From: Rhabditoides inermis
Lineage: Eukaryota; Nematoda; Chromadorea; Rhabditida; Rhabditidae
Length of the DNA: 64,000 nt
Direction of reading: 5' to 3'
Assembly: GCA_963966185.1 (NCBI GenBank)
Contig: CAWZYM010000346.1
Span: 92,001-156,000, forward strand
A program made the position numbers and the translations under genes. Positions 1-8,902 of this stretch are shown here, in pieces (positions within the stretch are counted from its first letter, which is position 1; each line of letters starts with the position of its first letter). The notes beneath the pieces are model-generated. The model had not been told where the DNA came from. It searched no databases and worked only from the letters and a program-made list of their open reading frames with translations.

Positions 1-141
1 AAAAACAAAGGAAAAGTGATGTCACTTTGACTCAGCGCGTCAAATTTTGACGCGGGGCGTCAAAATTTTTGGCGCGAGGCGTCAATTTTGACGCTTGACG
101 CAGCGCGTCAAATTGACGCGTTGTGTAGTATAAACGGTCCT
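1..141. mobile_element. Right part of GCGTCAA-rich hairpin MITE (copy 1, cut by window edge)
   Basis: Same as the right 141 bases of the complete element at 4731-4966. It ends in GGTCCT followed by TTT at 142-144. The interior is built from GCGTCAA and TTGACGC heptamers. The left arm lies outside the window. As in copy 2, it interrupts the vigilin-like sequence that resumes immediately downstream. Confidence 0.75.
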
Positions 142-144
142 TTT

Positions 145-1283
145 CCCCGCGCTCGGAAGACGCCGACAAGAAAACAGCTGCTCGAAAAGAAGGCACACCG
201 ACCCCGTCTACAACACCCTCCTCGTCATTTGCTGGTGCGCGGCGCCGCCCTGCTGACGGAGATTCGGGAGCAGAAGTGGCCATCCCGTTCCCGGCCCGCG
301 GAGAGAGGAGAGAGCGCCATTCTGGCAATAATCGAGCACTCCGAAAAGCAGGTGAGTAGAGAGAAAGGTGGAATGGGTGTGGCAAGTATGCAACCGATCT
401 ATTTCCAGATCCAGACGATAAGTAATCATTGTGGAGGATGCGTCTCACCGTGCTCCTCTTCTGCCGTGGACAGAAGGCGCGCGAGATCCCAAGCGAGTAC
501 AACGTGTTTATCCGCTTCCCCAGCAGGAGTGATAGCGGGTGAGTGGAGAGGGGAGAGTATGGATAGATCATGGATGGATTGACTGTTATTCGTTTGCAGG
601 TCGACGAGAAGGACACGATGTGCGTGCTAGCCAAGGACTGCTCGCTCTCGTGCCCATCCTATCATCGTGCCTATCAACGTGCCCAATGACGCGCACCGCT
701 TCATCGTCGGCAGGGGATATCCGCCACATCATGCAGCACAACGACGACAAGTTCCCACGGACGAGCAGGATGTACTAGATGGTCGTGTCGTCGGGAGCGG
801 TGGAGGCTTGCGAGAAGAACTTCGCGGTTTAGGTGTAGGAGTACGAGGCGCAGGCCGTGGATCGCCAGCTGCACCAGTTCCAGCTGGTCATCGGTCTGCC
901 CCCGCCCACTGCTACCAACATCATCGGCTCCAAGGTGAGCAACCGCTTCTCTTACTTAACCTTGAAAATGAGTAGAGTACGCTGTAATCAGTTGTTTATC
1001 GTTTTAATTTTAGGGAGCTACGGTGAATGATGTGCGTGCCAAGCTAAGTACGACGTGCAGATCCCGCTACCGCGCGGTGAGAACAAGTACGACTAGATCA
1101 CGCTGCACGGATACGAGGCTGCTGCAGAGCAGGCTGAGATCGAGGAGATGCCGACTTAAACGATCACCATCAGAGCATGTCGGTGCCCCGCCTGTGGAGT
1201 GCAGATCTTTCGGGCGCGCCGTGGCAGTTCGACATCGGAAACTCGGAGCAGTTACATTCAATAGTTTTTGATTCAATAGTTTC
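145..1283 (+). pseudogene. Vigilin-like multi-KH gene, decayed 3' end (copy 1)
   Basis: Known family role: vigilin (HDLBP, yeast Scp160) is a cytoplasmic RNA-binding protein built of about 14 KH domains. Seen here: KH pieces in the order expected for the protein's end. The exon 145-351 ends at a GTGAGT donor. About 465-538 encodes GQKAREIPSEYNVFIRFPSR, a KH end. About 668-710 encodes VPINVPNDAHRFIVGR, then a frameshift before DIRHIMQHND. About 860-931 leads to NIIGSK at a GTGAGC donor. The exon from about 1016 gives GATVNDVRAK, then a shifted YDVQIPLPRGENKYD and ITLHGYEAAAEQAE, with a C-terminal tail to about 1283. In-frame stops, several frameshifts and the MITE upstream show it is not functional. 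Introns are short (about 57-85 nt). Identification rests on KH spacing and vigilin-typical linkers; a different multi-KH protein is possible but less likely. Confidence 0.75.
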
Positions 1284-1419
1284 GTTACCGGTTGTGTGTT
1301 CACCTGTGACCGTCCCCGTGATGTACTGAGTTCTCGAACTGTTGATATGTGAAACGGTTCGAAATTCAGTTCTTTACGGGGACAGTCTTGAAGGTTGAAT
1401 CACATTCATTTCTATTTCT

Positions 1420-1530
1420 TAATTACCCAAGTTTGAGGTAATGCTTTCCCTGATGATGCCATAAAGGCGAAACGTCGGAATAAACTATTTCTTTCGCGGT
1501 ACATCGGCTGAACATCACCATCTCATCATT
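1420..1530 (+). mobile_element. Penelope-like terminal fragment carrying a hammerhead-like motif
   Basis: The segment starting ACCCAAGTTTGAGG and running through the CTGATGA and GAAACGTC boxes to CATCTCATCAT recurs in reverse at about 12185-12293. Its first half recurs at 14783-14810. Terminal repeats of Penelope-like elements are known to contain hammerhead ribozymes, and a Penelope-like RT fragment is present in this window at 13294-13863. This copy has no ORF and is a short remnant in otherwise unique DNA. Confidence 0.5.
1431..1485 (+). ncRNA. Hammerhead ribozyme-like motif (type I)
   Basis: Core boxes are CTGATGA (1450-1456) and GAAA followed by CGTC (1469-1476). Stem I is TTCC (1446-1449) with GGAA (1477-1480), and after an internal loop GTTT (1431-1434) with AAAC (1482-1485). 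Stem II is GCC/GGC around an ATAAA loop, with one unpaired T next to the core, which is a weakness. Stem III is the minimal AC/GT typical of Penelope-like hammerheads, predicting cleavage after C1476. Activity is inferred, not shown. Confidence 0.5.
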
Positions 1531-2100
1531 TCTATTTCATACTATTTCGGTTCTGTTCTATAGTGGCCCCTCTGCGCATAATGAACGGAGCTGACAGATG
1601 GGAGAGAAAGTCAGTGTATGGTTCAGAACCATTGAACATTTATTTTGAATCATTATTTTTCATGTAACATTGGCCACGTGTTACGTTTCATACGCGTGTT
1701 TTGCAGGCTTTGCCTTGTTCGAGGAGGAGATGCGCACGTGAGGCGAGCATGTGAGGGACACTGAAGAGAAAAGGAGACACGCAAGAAAACGCCTAGTCTA
1801 AAAGAAGCTCACCGTGGGAGGTGAGAGAGAGAGAGAGAGAGAGAGAGCCAGCCTATTAGAGAAGTGGTCACATGTGCAAAGGTACGTTGAGTGTTGTGTT
1901 ATATTGATACGTAGAGCTTGACTTGGACGAAGTGAGGTTTCAGCGACACGAAGACATGTGTTTTAGTAGATGATGTAGTAGAGCTATTCGCGCGATCACC
2001 TGGAACAAAAAGATAATGAATTATCTTGGATGGTTGATTTGACAAAGATATTAAAATTAAGTGTTATGTTCGTTCGCTTTGGTATTGTGTAGGTTCGGTG
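1531..2100. other. Intergenic, no firm gene; possible decayed exon near 1705-1820
   Basis: An acceptor-like GTTTTGCAG ends at about 1706, followed by charged coding-like sequence (ALFEEEMR, then EEKRRHARKRL) broken by stops, up to a GTGAGA donor-like site at about 1822. I cannot name a family. A GA microsatellite follows at 1824-1848. The rest to 2100 shows no ORF or repeat that I can assign. Confidence 0.3.
1824..1848. repeat. (GA)n microsatellite
   Basis: Uninterrupted GA dinucleotides, about 12 units. Confidence 0.9.
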
Positions 2101-2111
2101 TTCGATCAGCC

Positions 2112-2190
2112 CATGTCCCGTGCTGGTTATGTGGTTGCCTAGCCTTCTGGTTAGTGCTGTGGGTTCGACTCCCATCGTGCAGTTGGGCTG
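2112..2190 (+). repeat. tRNA-like sequence, probably a SINE head or tRNA pseudogene
   Basis: GGTTCGACTCC at 2162-2172 is a perfect pol III box B, and GTGGG/CCCAT around it forms a five-pair T stem with a seven-base loop. Box A candidates (TGGTTATGTGG, TAGCCTTCTGG) are either badly spaced or poor, and no acceptor stem forms, so a functional tRNA is unlikely. Confidence 0.3.
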
Positions 2191-2610
2191 AGAGAACACT
2201 TAACCGAGCACATGTAGTGGAGCAGAAATGTGCGGTACATTTTGTCCACCTGGTGTACTAAAGTGAAATCTCAGATTTAACAATCACTTTAGTGTTACAA
2301 CACGATTCCGCATAGTTATCAACATACAACTATATGGAGAGTCGAGGTGGATAGGATTGTTGGAAGACGGCTACTTCCATGAACGTCGTCTAACCCTCAA
2401 GCGCCACGCCCGCACCCTCTACGCATTCGGCGGATAAGTCGTCGGATCTAAATCAGACCACCAACCCAACTGTCCTCATTAGGGCTACCCTTATGTGAAA
2501 TAAACTGAACGCGAATCCTTACTCTCACTTCTCCCTTCGTAGAATCACATGTAGGAACAATAAGTGTAATTGAGAAAGTTACTGACATATTGTTAGCGTG
2601 CCACACCTTT
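2191..2610. other. Unassigned intergenic DNA
   Basis: No sustained ORF, no repeat shared with the rest of the window and no RNA gene found in this stretch. Confidence 0.5.
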
Positions 2611-2704
2611 ACCCGTCAACTCTCCCTCCCTCCTTCTCCCTTCCTCCCCCTCTTTCTCCTCCTCCACCCTCTCCCTCCCTCCGACGAGAGAGAGAGGAGG
2701 GCAG
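2611..2704. repeat. Polypyrimidine tract turning to GA repeat
   Basis: Low-complexity CCCTCCCT-type tract up to about 2683, then GAGAGAGAGGAGGG. It lies downstream of the minus-strand gene that ends at 2924. Confidence 0.8.
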
Positions 2705-2923
2705 TTTGACATCAGGATGTGAGTGGATAGTGGGTTCAAAATATATAATGTCTTATTAACGATAACAACATACAATATAACAGAGATCGACGCACGAATA
2801 AAGAGACAACATAAAATGAACGTCTCACGAAAACAGTATGTACACAACTCGTCGCTTTTTTCAATACAGTACCTCGTTCCGGTCACAATACCAAATACCG
2901 TACTCTCCTACAGTATCCCTCCA

Positions 2924-3238
2924 TCAATCAATAATCTCTCCAATCTCGGCAGTCGGACTGGCCGGGCCTTCGTCCATATCTTGCACTGGAGGCGGGGTCG
3001 TGCTCTGCAATGGCTGATCTCTCTCTCTCTCTCTCTCTCTCTCTCCTTCTCCCTCCCTTTCTCAATCTCTCCCCCCCATCTCTCTCTCTTCCTCTCCCTC
3101 CCTCCTCACCTTGCACCATATATCGTCTCCCCTCATCACTCCCTCCTCTCCGAACAGCTCGATCACCATGTGTCCCAGCTCTCCAATGTGTCTATGCACA
3201 ACGTGAAGCAGAGTCTCGCGGAGAGAAGACAGAGACGT
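2924..3238 (-). CDS. Last two exons of an unrecognised minus-strand gene
   Basis: Two exons in phase on the minus strand. Exon 1 is 3238-3110 (129 nt, 43 codons), entered from the acceptor TTTTGCAG and ending in a GTGAGG donor. It begins TSLSSLRETLLHVVHRHIG and includes GHMVIELFGEEGVMRGDD, so it looks helical. The intron 3109-3005 is almost entirely GA repeat and ends ATTGCAG. Exon 2 is 3004-2924, starts STTPPPVQDMDEGPASP and ends with TGA at 2926-2924. Splicing keeps the frame with no stop, and both exons have coding-like composition, so a real gene is likely. I found no upstream exon or start between 3239 and 3500, so the 5' part is missing or elsewhere. The family is not recognised. Its upstream side faces the plus-strand gene at 3527, so a shared divergent promoter is possible. 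Confidence 0.5.
3016..3105. repeat. (CT)n microsatellite and polypyrimidine tract inside a minus-strand intron
   Basis: CT dinucleotides at about 3018-3046, then CT-rich degenerate sequence. On the minus strand this forms nearly the whole intron between the two exons of the gene at 2924-3238. Confidence 0.85.
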
Positions 3239-3526
3239 CTGCAAAACATCAAATCGAATGATCAGTCGGCATTTCAATTATGATCATGACACGCATTCAT
3301 TCACAAAACGAAAACATTCATAAGAATCTACTTGGCCACTAAACTTTCCAAACGACATAGTAGGAATCGTATATACACAAACGACCCATAACCCCTACTG
3401 TGAACCCAACCACCCAGTTGAATGTGCTCCCTACCGCTTTGCCCGCATACCTGTGCTCCAGTCCTGCCCACGAAATGATAGACGTTTGCAGTTCCCTTCA
3501 CGGGCGTGGGCCAGTCGATCGGTTCG

Positions 3527-4250
3527 ATGGCTACGATGCCGGAGAAGGCGAAGCTGGAGAAGGTGCCAGCCTCTGCGGCGACGCTGGAGAAGACGTCGAC
3601 ATCGACGACGCAGCTGGAGAAGAAGGCGCCGGCCTCGGCGGCGACGCTGGAGAAGAAGGCGCCGGCCTCGGCGGCGAAGCTGGAAAAGAAGGTTCCGGCC
3701 TCGGCGGCGAAGCAGGAGACATGCGGTTCGATTGTTCAGTTCTAACATGTTAGATAATGTTATTTTTCAGATGACGATGACGAGGATACCACACAGAGGA
3801 CTCCTCCTCGATCTCCGCAAGTTCTTCCTAATCCGGACTTGCAGCGTGCCGTTGCCGGTTAGAAGCTTTTTTTTATTTTAAATTGAAACTGTTCCAATTC
3901 GCACTATTTTCCCTTAAAGTGGTGAAAGAGTGCAAATCCGGCGCATGTCGCATTCGGTCACCGGTAGCATATAGAACGCGGTTGGAATTTCAATTTTTCC
4001 AGCCCGTCGTCTGGCCGCTGCAACAGCCGAGTCTGCGCGCGTGAGCGGAGCGGACGACGCAGACGGAATCGTCCAGGAGCCTGCCGCTTCTCCGTTGCGT
4101 GGCGCACAAGTCAACATCAACATCGGACCTTCCGTCAATTTCGGAGGCAGTTGTGAGTGCATTTAAAATAGTTTTGATTTACTGATCGGATTTGTTTTAG
4201 ACAAGAAGAGTGAGGTTCACTACCACTACAAGGACATCGACCTCGATTAA
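3527..4250 (+). CDS. Four-exon gene for a 161-residue repeat protein, unknown function
   Basis: Proposed exons are 3527-3725, 3771-3857, 4003-4152 and 4201-4250; all junction phases agree and the total is 486 nt ending in TAA. The start is the ATG at 3527, in a good context (G at +4); the same frame is open upstream to an acceptor-like TTTGCAG at about 3497, so an extra 5' exon is possible. Residues about 5-66 are 11-residue repeats of the type LEKKAPASAAT, Lys/Ala/Pro-rich. The second exon opens with an acidic DDDDED run and continues TTQRTPPRSP. The third contains VNINIGPSVNFGG, and the last ends YHYKDIDLD. Introns are 45, 145 and 48 nt with TTTTTCAG, TTTTCCAG and GTTTTAG acceptors; the first donor (GCG|GTTCGA) is weak. 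No signal peptide or membrane segment is evident. I do not recognise the family; a structural or chromatin-type basic/acidic protein is only a guess. Confidence 0.6.
3542..3716 (+). repeat. 33 bp coding minisatellite
   Basis: About five copies of a 33 bp unit (CTGGAGAAGAAGGCGCCGGC and so on) inside the first exon. The unit length is a multiple of three and gives 11-residue protein repeats. The most similar neighbours lie at about 3617-3682. All three plus-strand frames are open here, which produces shadow ORFs. Confidence 0.85.
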
Positions 4251-4604
4251 GCACAGTGACCTTATGTGTTTCATTGTTCTGTAGTATGTGATGATATGTT
4301 ATCTTTTATTTCATGACTTTCTCTCACTTGTTTATGTGATGATATGTGATCTTTTATTTCATGACCATCTCTCTCACTATTTCATGACTCTCTCTCTCTC
4401 ACTTGTTTTGTTTTCAGTTGTTGGAAATGTATAAAAAATAGATAATTAGGTTGTTGTTAATGTTCATTACATACCTGCTGTTGATTTCTCAGCTCCACTT
4501 CCCAAAAGTGGCTACTTTGATTATGTATATCAAACATTAAAATGGTTTATGTATGAGGTTGTTGACCTAGACACAGTCACTTCTGTTATAAAAACGTATG
4601 TTAC
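4251..4604. other. 3' flank of the repeat-protein gene with an imperfect tandem duplication
   Basis: TATGTGATGATATGT-GATC-TTTTATTTCATGA occurs twice (about 4287-4317 and 4333-4363), each followed by a CTCTCTCAC-rich tail. No canonical AATAAA was seen after the stop at 4250. Nothing else was recognised until the vigilin-like sequence begins at about 4605. Confidence 0.5.
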
Positions 4605-6108
4605 GTGTGTAACATTCACGAGGACAAGGTGACGGCCAATGCCGAGTTGCACACGTTGCTCATCTGCAAGGGAGACGCCCGCATCAAGAAGATCCGCGCC
4701 GACCACGGCCACCACGTGCGCGTCATGTTTAGGACCGTTTATACTACACAACGCGTCAACTTGACGCGCTGCGTCAAGCGTCAAAGTTGACGCCTTGCGT
4801 CAAGAATTTTGACGCGAGGCGTCAAAAAAACAAAGGAAAAGTGATGTCACTTTGACTCAGCGCGTCAAATTTTGACGCGGGGCGTCAAAATTTTTGGCGC
4901 GAGGCGTCAATTTTGACGCTTGACGCAGCGCGTCAAATTGACGCGTTGTGTAGTATAAACGGTCCTTTTCCCCGCGCTCGGAAGACGCCGACAAGAAAAC
5001 AGCTGCTCGAAAAGAAGGCACACCGACCCCGTCTACAACACCCTCCTCGTCATTTGCTGGTGCGCGGCGCCGCCCTGCTGACGGAGATTCGGGAGCAGAA
5101 GTGGCCATCCCGTTCCCGGCCCGCGGAGAGAGGAGAGAGCGCCATTCTGGCAATAATCGAGCACTCCGAAAAGCAGGTGAGTAGAGAGAAAGGTGGAATG
5201 GGTGTGGCAAGTATGCAACCGATCTATTTCCAGATCCAGACGATAAGTAATCATTGTGGAGGATGCGTCTCACCGTGCTCCTCTTCTGCCGTGGACAGAA
5301 GGCGCGCGAGATCCCAAGCGAGTACAACGTGTTTATCCGCTTCCCCAGCAGGAGTGATAGCGGGTGAGTGGAGAGGGGAGAGTATGGATAGATCATGGAT
5401 GGATTGACTGTTATTCGTTTGCAGGTCGACGAGAAGGACACGATGTGCGTGCTAGCCAAGGACTGCTCGCTCTCGTGCCCATCCTATCATCGTGCCTATC
5501 AACGTGCCCAATGACGCGCACCGCTTCATCGTCGGCAGGGGATATCCGCCACATCATGCAGCACAACGACGACAAGTTCCCACGGACGAGCAGGATGTAC
5601 TAGATGGTCGTGTCGTCGGGAGCGGTGGAGGCTTGCGAGAAGAACTTCGCGGTTTAGGTGTAGGAGTACGAGGCGCAGGCCGTGGATCGCCAGCTGCACC
5701 AGTTCCAGCTGGTCATCGGTCTGCCCCCGCCCACTGCTACCAACATCATCGGCTCCAAGGTGAGCAACCGCTTCTCTTACTTAACCTTGAAAATGAGTAG
5801 AGTACGCTGTAATCAGTTGTTTATCGTTTTAATTTTAGGGAGCTACGGTGAATGATGTGCGTGCCAAGCTAAGTACGACGTGCAGATCCCGCTACCGCGC
5901 GGTGAGAACAAGTACGACTAGATCACGCTGCACGGATACGAGGCTGCTGCAGAGCAGGCTGAGATCGAGGAGATGCCGACTTAAACGATCACCATCAGAG
6001 CATGTCGGTGCCCCGCCTGTGGAGTGCAGATCTTTCGGGCGCGCCGTGGCAGTTCGACATCGGAAACTCGGAGCAGTTACATTCAATAGTTTTTGATTCA
6101 ATAGTTTC
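4605..6108 (+). pseudogene. Vigilin-like multi-KH gene, decayed 3' end (copy 2), split by a MITE
   Basis: This copy reaches further upstream than copy 1. About 4632-4730 encodes a KH segment with ELHTLLICKGDARIKKIRAD, where the GXXG loop of a functional KH domain has become CKGD. The reading is broken at 4731 by the hairpin MITE and resumes at 4970. Downstream it follows copy 1 at offset 4825, with the same donor at 5176/5177, the same frameshift in the VPINVPNDAHRFIVGR domain and the same stops. The shared MITE and lesions show the decay predates the duplication. Confidence 0.75.
4731..4966. mobile_element. Complete GCGTCAA hairpin MITE (236 bp)
   Basis: Terminal inverted repeats start AGGACCGTTTATACTACACA and match over about 63 bp with one or two differences. 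Both flanks read TTT (4728-4730 and 4967-4969), a likely 3 bp target duplication. The interior contains many GCGTCAA/TTGACGC heptamers in both orientations, so the whole element can fold into a hairpin around about 4828-4858. No ORF. Three-base target duplications occur in PIF/Harbinger elements, but TTT is not their usual TWA, so the superfamily is left open. Confidence 0.85.
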
Positions 6109-6126
6109 GTTACCGGTTGTGTGTTA
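4826..6126 (+). repeat. Direct segmental duplication, copy 2
   Basis: Second copy of the block at 1-1301. It ends at 6126, where sequence switches from vigilin flank to the satellite-associated module. The left limit cannot be set because copy 1 is cut by the window edge. Confidence 0.95.
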
Positions 6127-6240
6127 AAAACCCTTCTGTCAAACTTTCAGATCGATCGGACTTTGTCTTCATACAGTATTAGACATTTTCTGAGCGCGCG
6201 TTACTTGCTGGGGTCGCGCCCACCGGATTGCTCGCTACCA
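6127..6240 (+). repeat. SatA-adjoining module, partial copy 1
   Basis: From AAAAACCCTTCTGTCAAACT to CTCGCTACCA. The same sequence occurs at about 10043-10153 (plus) and about 50191-50300 (minus). Here it joins the duplicated vigilin block directly and runs into SatA at 6241. The copy keeps TGAGCGCGCGTTAC, which the 10 kb copy has lost. Confidence 0.85.
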
Positions 6241-8902
6241 TGAAAAGCGATGAATTTGAAAAGCGATGAATTTGAAAAGCGATGAATTTGAAAAGCGATG
6301 AATTTGAAAAGCGATGAATTTGAAAAGCGATGAATTTGAAAAGCGATGAAATTGAAAAAGCGATGAATTTGAAAAGCGATGAATTTGAAAAGCGATGAAT
6401 TTGAAAAGCGATGAATTTGAAAAGCGATGAATTTGAAAAGCGATGAATTTGGAAAGCGATGAATTTGAAAAGCGATGAATTTGAAAAGCGATGAATTTGA
6501 AAAGCGATGAATTTGAAAAGCGATGAATTTGAAAAGCGATGAATTTGAAAAGCGATGAATTTGAAAAGCGATGAATTTGGAAAGCGATGAATTTGAAAAG
6601 CGATGAATTTGTAAAGCGATGAATTTGAAAAGCGATGAATTTGGAAAGCGATGAATTTGAAAAGCGATGAATTTGAAAAGCGATGAATTTGAAAAGCGAT
6701 GAATTTGAAAAGCAATGAATTTGAAAAGCGATGAATTTGAAAAGCGATGAAATTGAGAAGCGATGAATTTGAAAAGCGATGAATTTGAAAAGCGATGAAT
6801 TTGAAAAGCGATGAATTTGACGATGAATTTGAAAAGCGATGAATTTGAAAAGCGATGAATTTGAAAAGCGATGAATTTGAAAAGCGATGAATTTGAAAAG
6901 CGATGAATTTGATAAGCGATGAATTTGAAAAGCGATGAATTTGAAAAGCGATGAATTTGAAAAGCGATAAATTTGAAAAGCGATGAATTTGAAAAGCGAT
7001 GAATTTGAAAAGCGATAAATTTGAAAAGCGATGAATTTGAAAAGCGATGAATTTGGAAAGCGATGAATTTGAAAAGCGATGAATTTGGAAAGCGATGAAT
7101 TTGAAAAGCGATGAATTTGAAAAGCGATGAATTTGGAAAGCGATAAATTTGAAAAGCGATGAATTTGAAAAGCGATGAATTTGAAAAGCGATAAATTTGA
7201 AAAGCGATGAATTTGAAAAGCGATGAATTTGAAAAGCGATGAATTTGAAAAGCGATGAATTTGAAAAGCGATGAATTTGAAAAGCGATGAAATTGAGAAG
7301 CGATGAAATTGAGAAGCGATGAATTTGAAAAAAGCGATGAATTTGAAAAGCGATGAAATTGAGAAGCGATGAATTTGAAAAAAGCGATGAATTTGAAAAG
7401 CGATGAATTTGAAAAGCGATGAATTTGAAAAGCGATGAATTTGAAAAGCGATGAATTTTAAAAAGCGATGAATTTGAAAAGCGATGAATTTGAAAAGCGA
7501 TGAATTTGAAAAGCGATGAATTTGAAAAGCGATGAATTTGAAAAGCGATGAATTTGAAAAGCGATGAATTTGAAAAGCGATGAATTTGAAAAAGCGATGA
7601 ATTTGAAAAGCGATGAATTTGAAAAGCGATGAATTTGAAAAGCGATGAATTTGAAAAAGCGATGAATTTGAAAAGCGATGAATTTGAAAAGCGATGATTT
7701 TGAGAAGCGATGAATTTGAAAAGCGATGAATTTGAAAAGCGATGAATTTGAGAAGCGATGAATTTGAAAAAGCGATGAATTTGAAAAGCGATGAATTTGA
7801 AAAGCGATGAATTTGAAAAAGCGATGAATTTGAAAAGCGATGAATTTGAAAAGCGATGAATTTGAAAAGCGATGAATTTGAAAAGCGATGAATTTGAAAA
7901 ACGATGAATTTGAAAAGCGATGAATTTGAAAAGCGATGAATTTGAAAAACGATGAATTTGAAAAGCGATGAATTTGAAAAGCGATGAATTTGAAAAGCGA
8001 TGAATTTGAAAAGCGATGAATTTGAAAAAGCGATGAATTTGAAAAGCGATGAATTTGAAAAGCGATGAATTTGAAAAAGCGATGAATTTGAAAAGCGATG
8101 AATTTGAAAAGCGATGAATTTGAAAAGCGATGAATTTGAAAAGCGATGAATTTGAAAAGCGATGAATTTGAAAAGCGATGAATTTGAAAAGCGATGAATT
8201 TGAAAAGCGATGAATTTGAAAAGCGATGAATTTGAAAAGCGATGAATTTGAAAAACGATGAATTTGAAAAGCGATGAATTTGAAAAGCGATGAATTTGAA
8301 AAGCGATGAATTTGAAAAGCGATGAATTTGAAAAGCGATGAATTTGAAAAGCGATGAATTTGAAAAACGATGAATTTGAAATGCGATGAATTTGAAAAGC
8401 GATGAATTTGAAAAGCGATGAATTTGAAAAGCGATGAAATTGAAAAGCGATGAATTTGAAAAGCGATGAATTTGAAAAGCGATGAATTTGAAAAGCGATG
8501 AATTTGAAAAGCGATGAATTTGAAAAGCGATGAATTTGAAATGCGATGAATTTGAAAAGCGATGAATTTGAAAAGCGATGAATTTGAAAAGCGATGAAAT
8601 TGAAAAACGATGTATTTGAAAAGCGATGAATTTGAAAAGCGATGAATTTGAAAAGCGATTAATTTGAAAAGCGATGAATTTGAAAAGCGATGAATTTGTA
8701 AAGCGATGAATTGGAAAAGCGATGAATTTGAAAAGCGATGAACTTGAAAAGCGATGAATTTGAAAAGCGATGAATTTGAAAAGCGATGAATTTGAAAAGC
8801 GATGAATTTGAAAAGCGATGAATTTGAAAAGCGAAGAATTTGAAAAGCGATGAATTTGAAAAGCGATTAATTTGAAAAGCGATGAATTTGAAAAGCGATG
8901 AA
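6241..8902 (-). repeat. SatA 16 bp satellite, array 1 (minus orientation)
   Basis: About 166 tandem copies of GCGATGAATTTGAAAA on the plus strand, the reverse complement of TTTTCAAATTCATCGC. Variants include 17 bp units with an extra A, GATAAATTT, GGAAAG and GAAATTG. The minus strand lacks stops in the consensus, which yields spurious ORFs such as 8927-7458. The right end turns into SatB at CCGCCTCCACC. Confidence 0.97.

Larger units (their letters stand above)
1..1301 (+). repeat. Direct segmental duplication, copy 1
   Basis: This block matches 4826-6126 at a constant offset of 4825 with no difference found in the stretches compared. It begins inside a hairpin MITE, because the window starts there, and ends just after GGTTGTGTGTT. 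To its right, copy 1 continues into unique DNA while copy 2 continues into a satellite-associated module. Apparent identity including introns implies a very recent duplication or an assembly duplication. Confidence 0.95.

Noticed and set aside
32..634. 200-codon minus-strand ORF (and its copy at 4857-5459)
   Set aside because: It lies opposite the vigilin-like exons and introns and has no domain; its presence twice is due to the duplication.
2112..2190. Functional tRNA gene
   Set aside because: Only the T arm is convincing; no acceptor stem, D arm or anticodon arm can be built.
3400..3881. Gly/Ala/Glu-rich and Arg-rich ORFs over the 33 bp minisatellite
   Set aside because: They are other-frame readings of the repeat; only the LEKKAPASAAT frame joins in phase to the three downstream exons.
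6241..8902. CRISPR array
   Set aside because: Units are contiguous with no spacers, vary in length by single bases and lie in a eukaryotic context.
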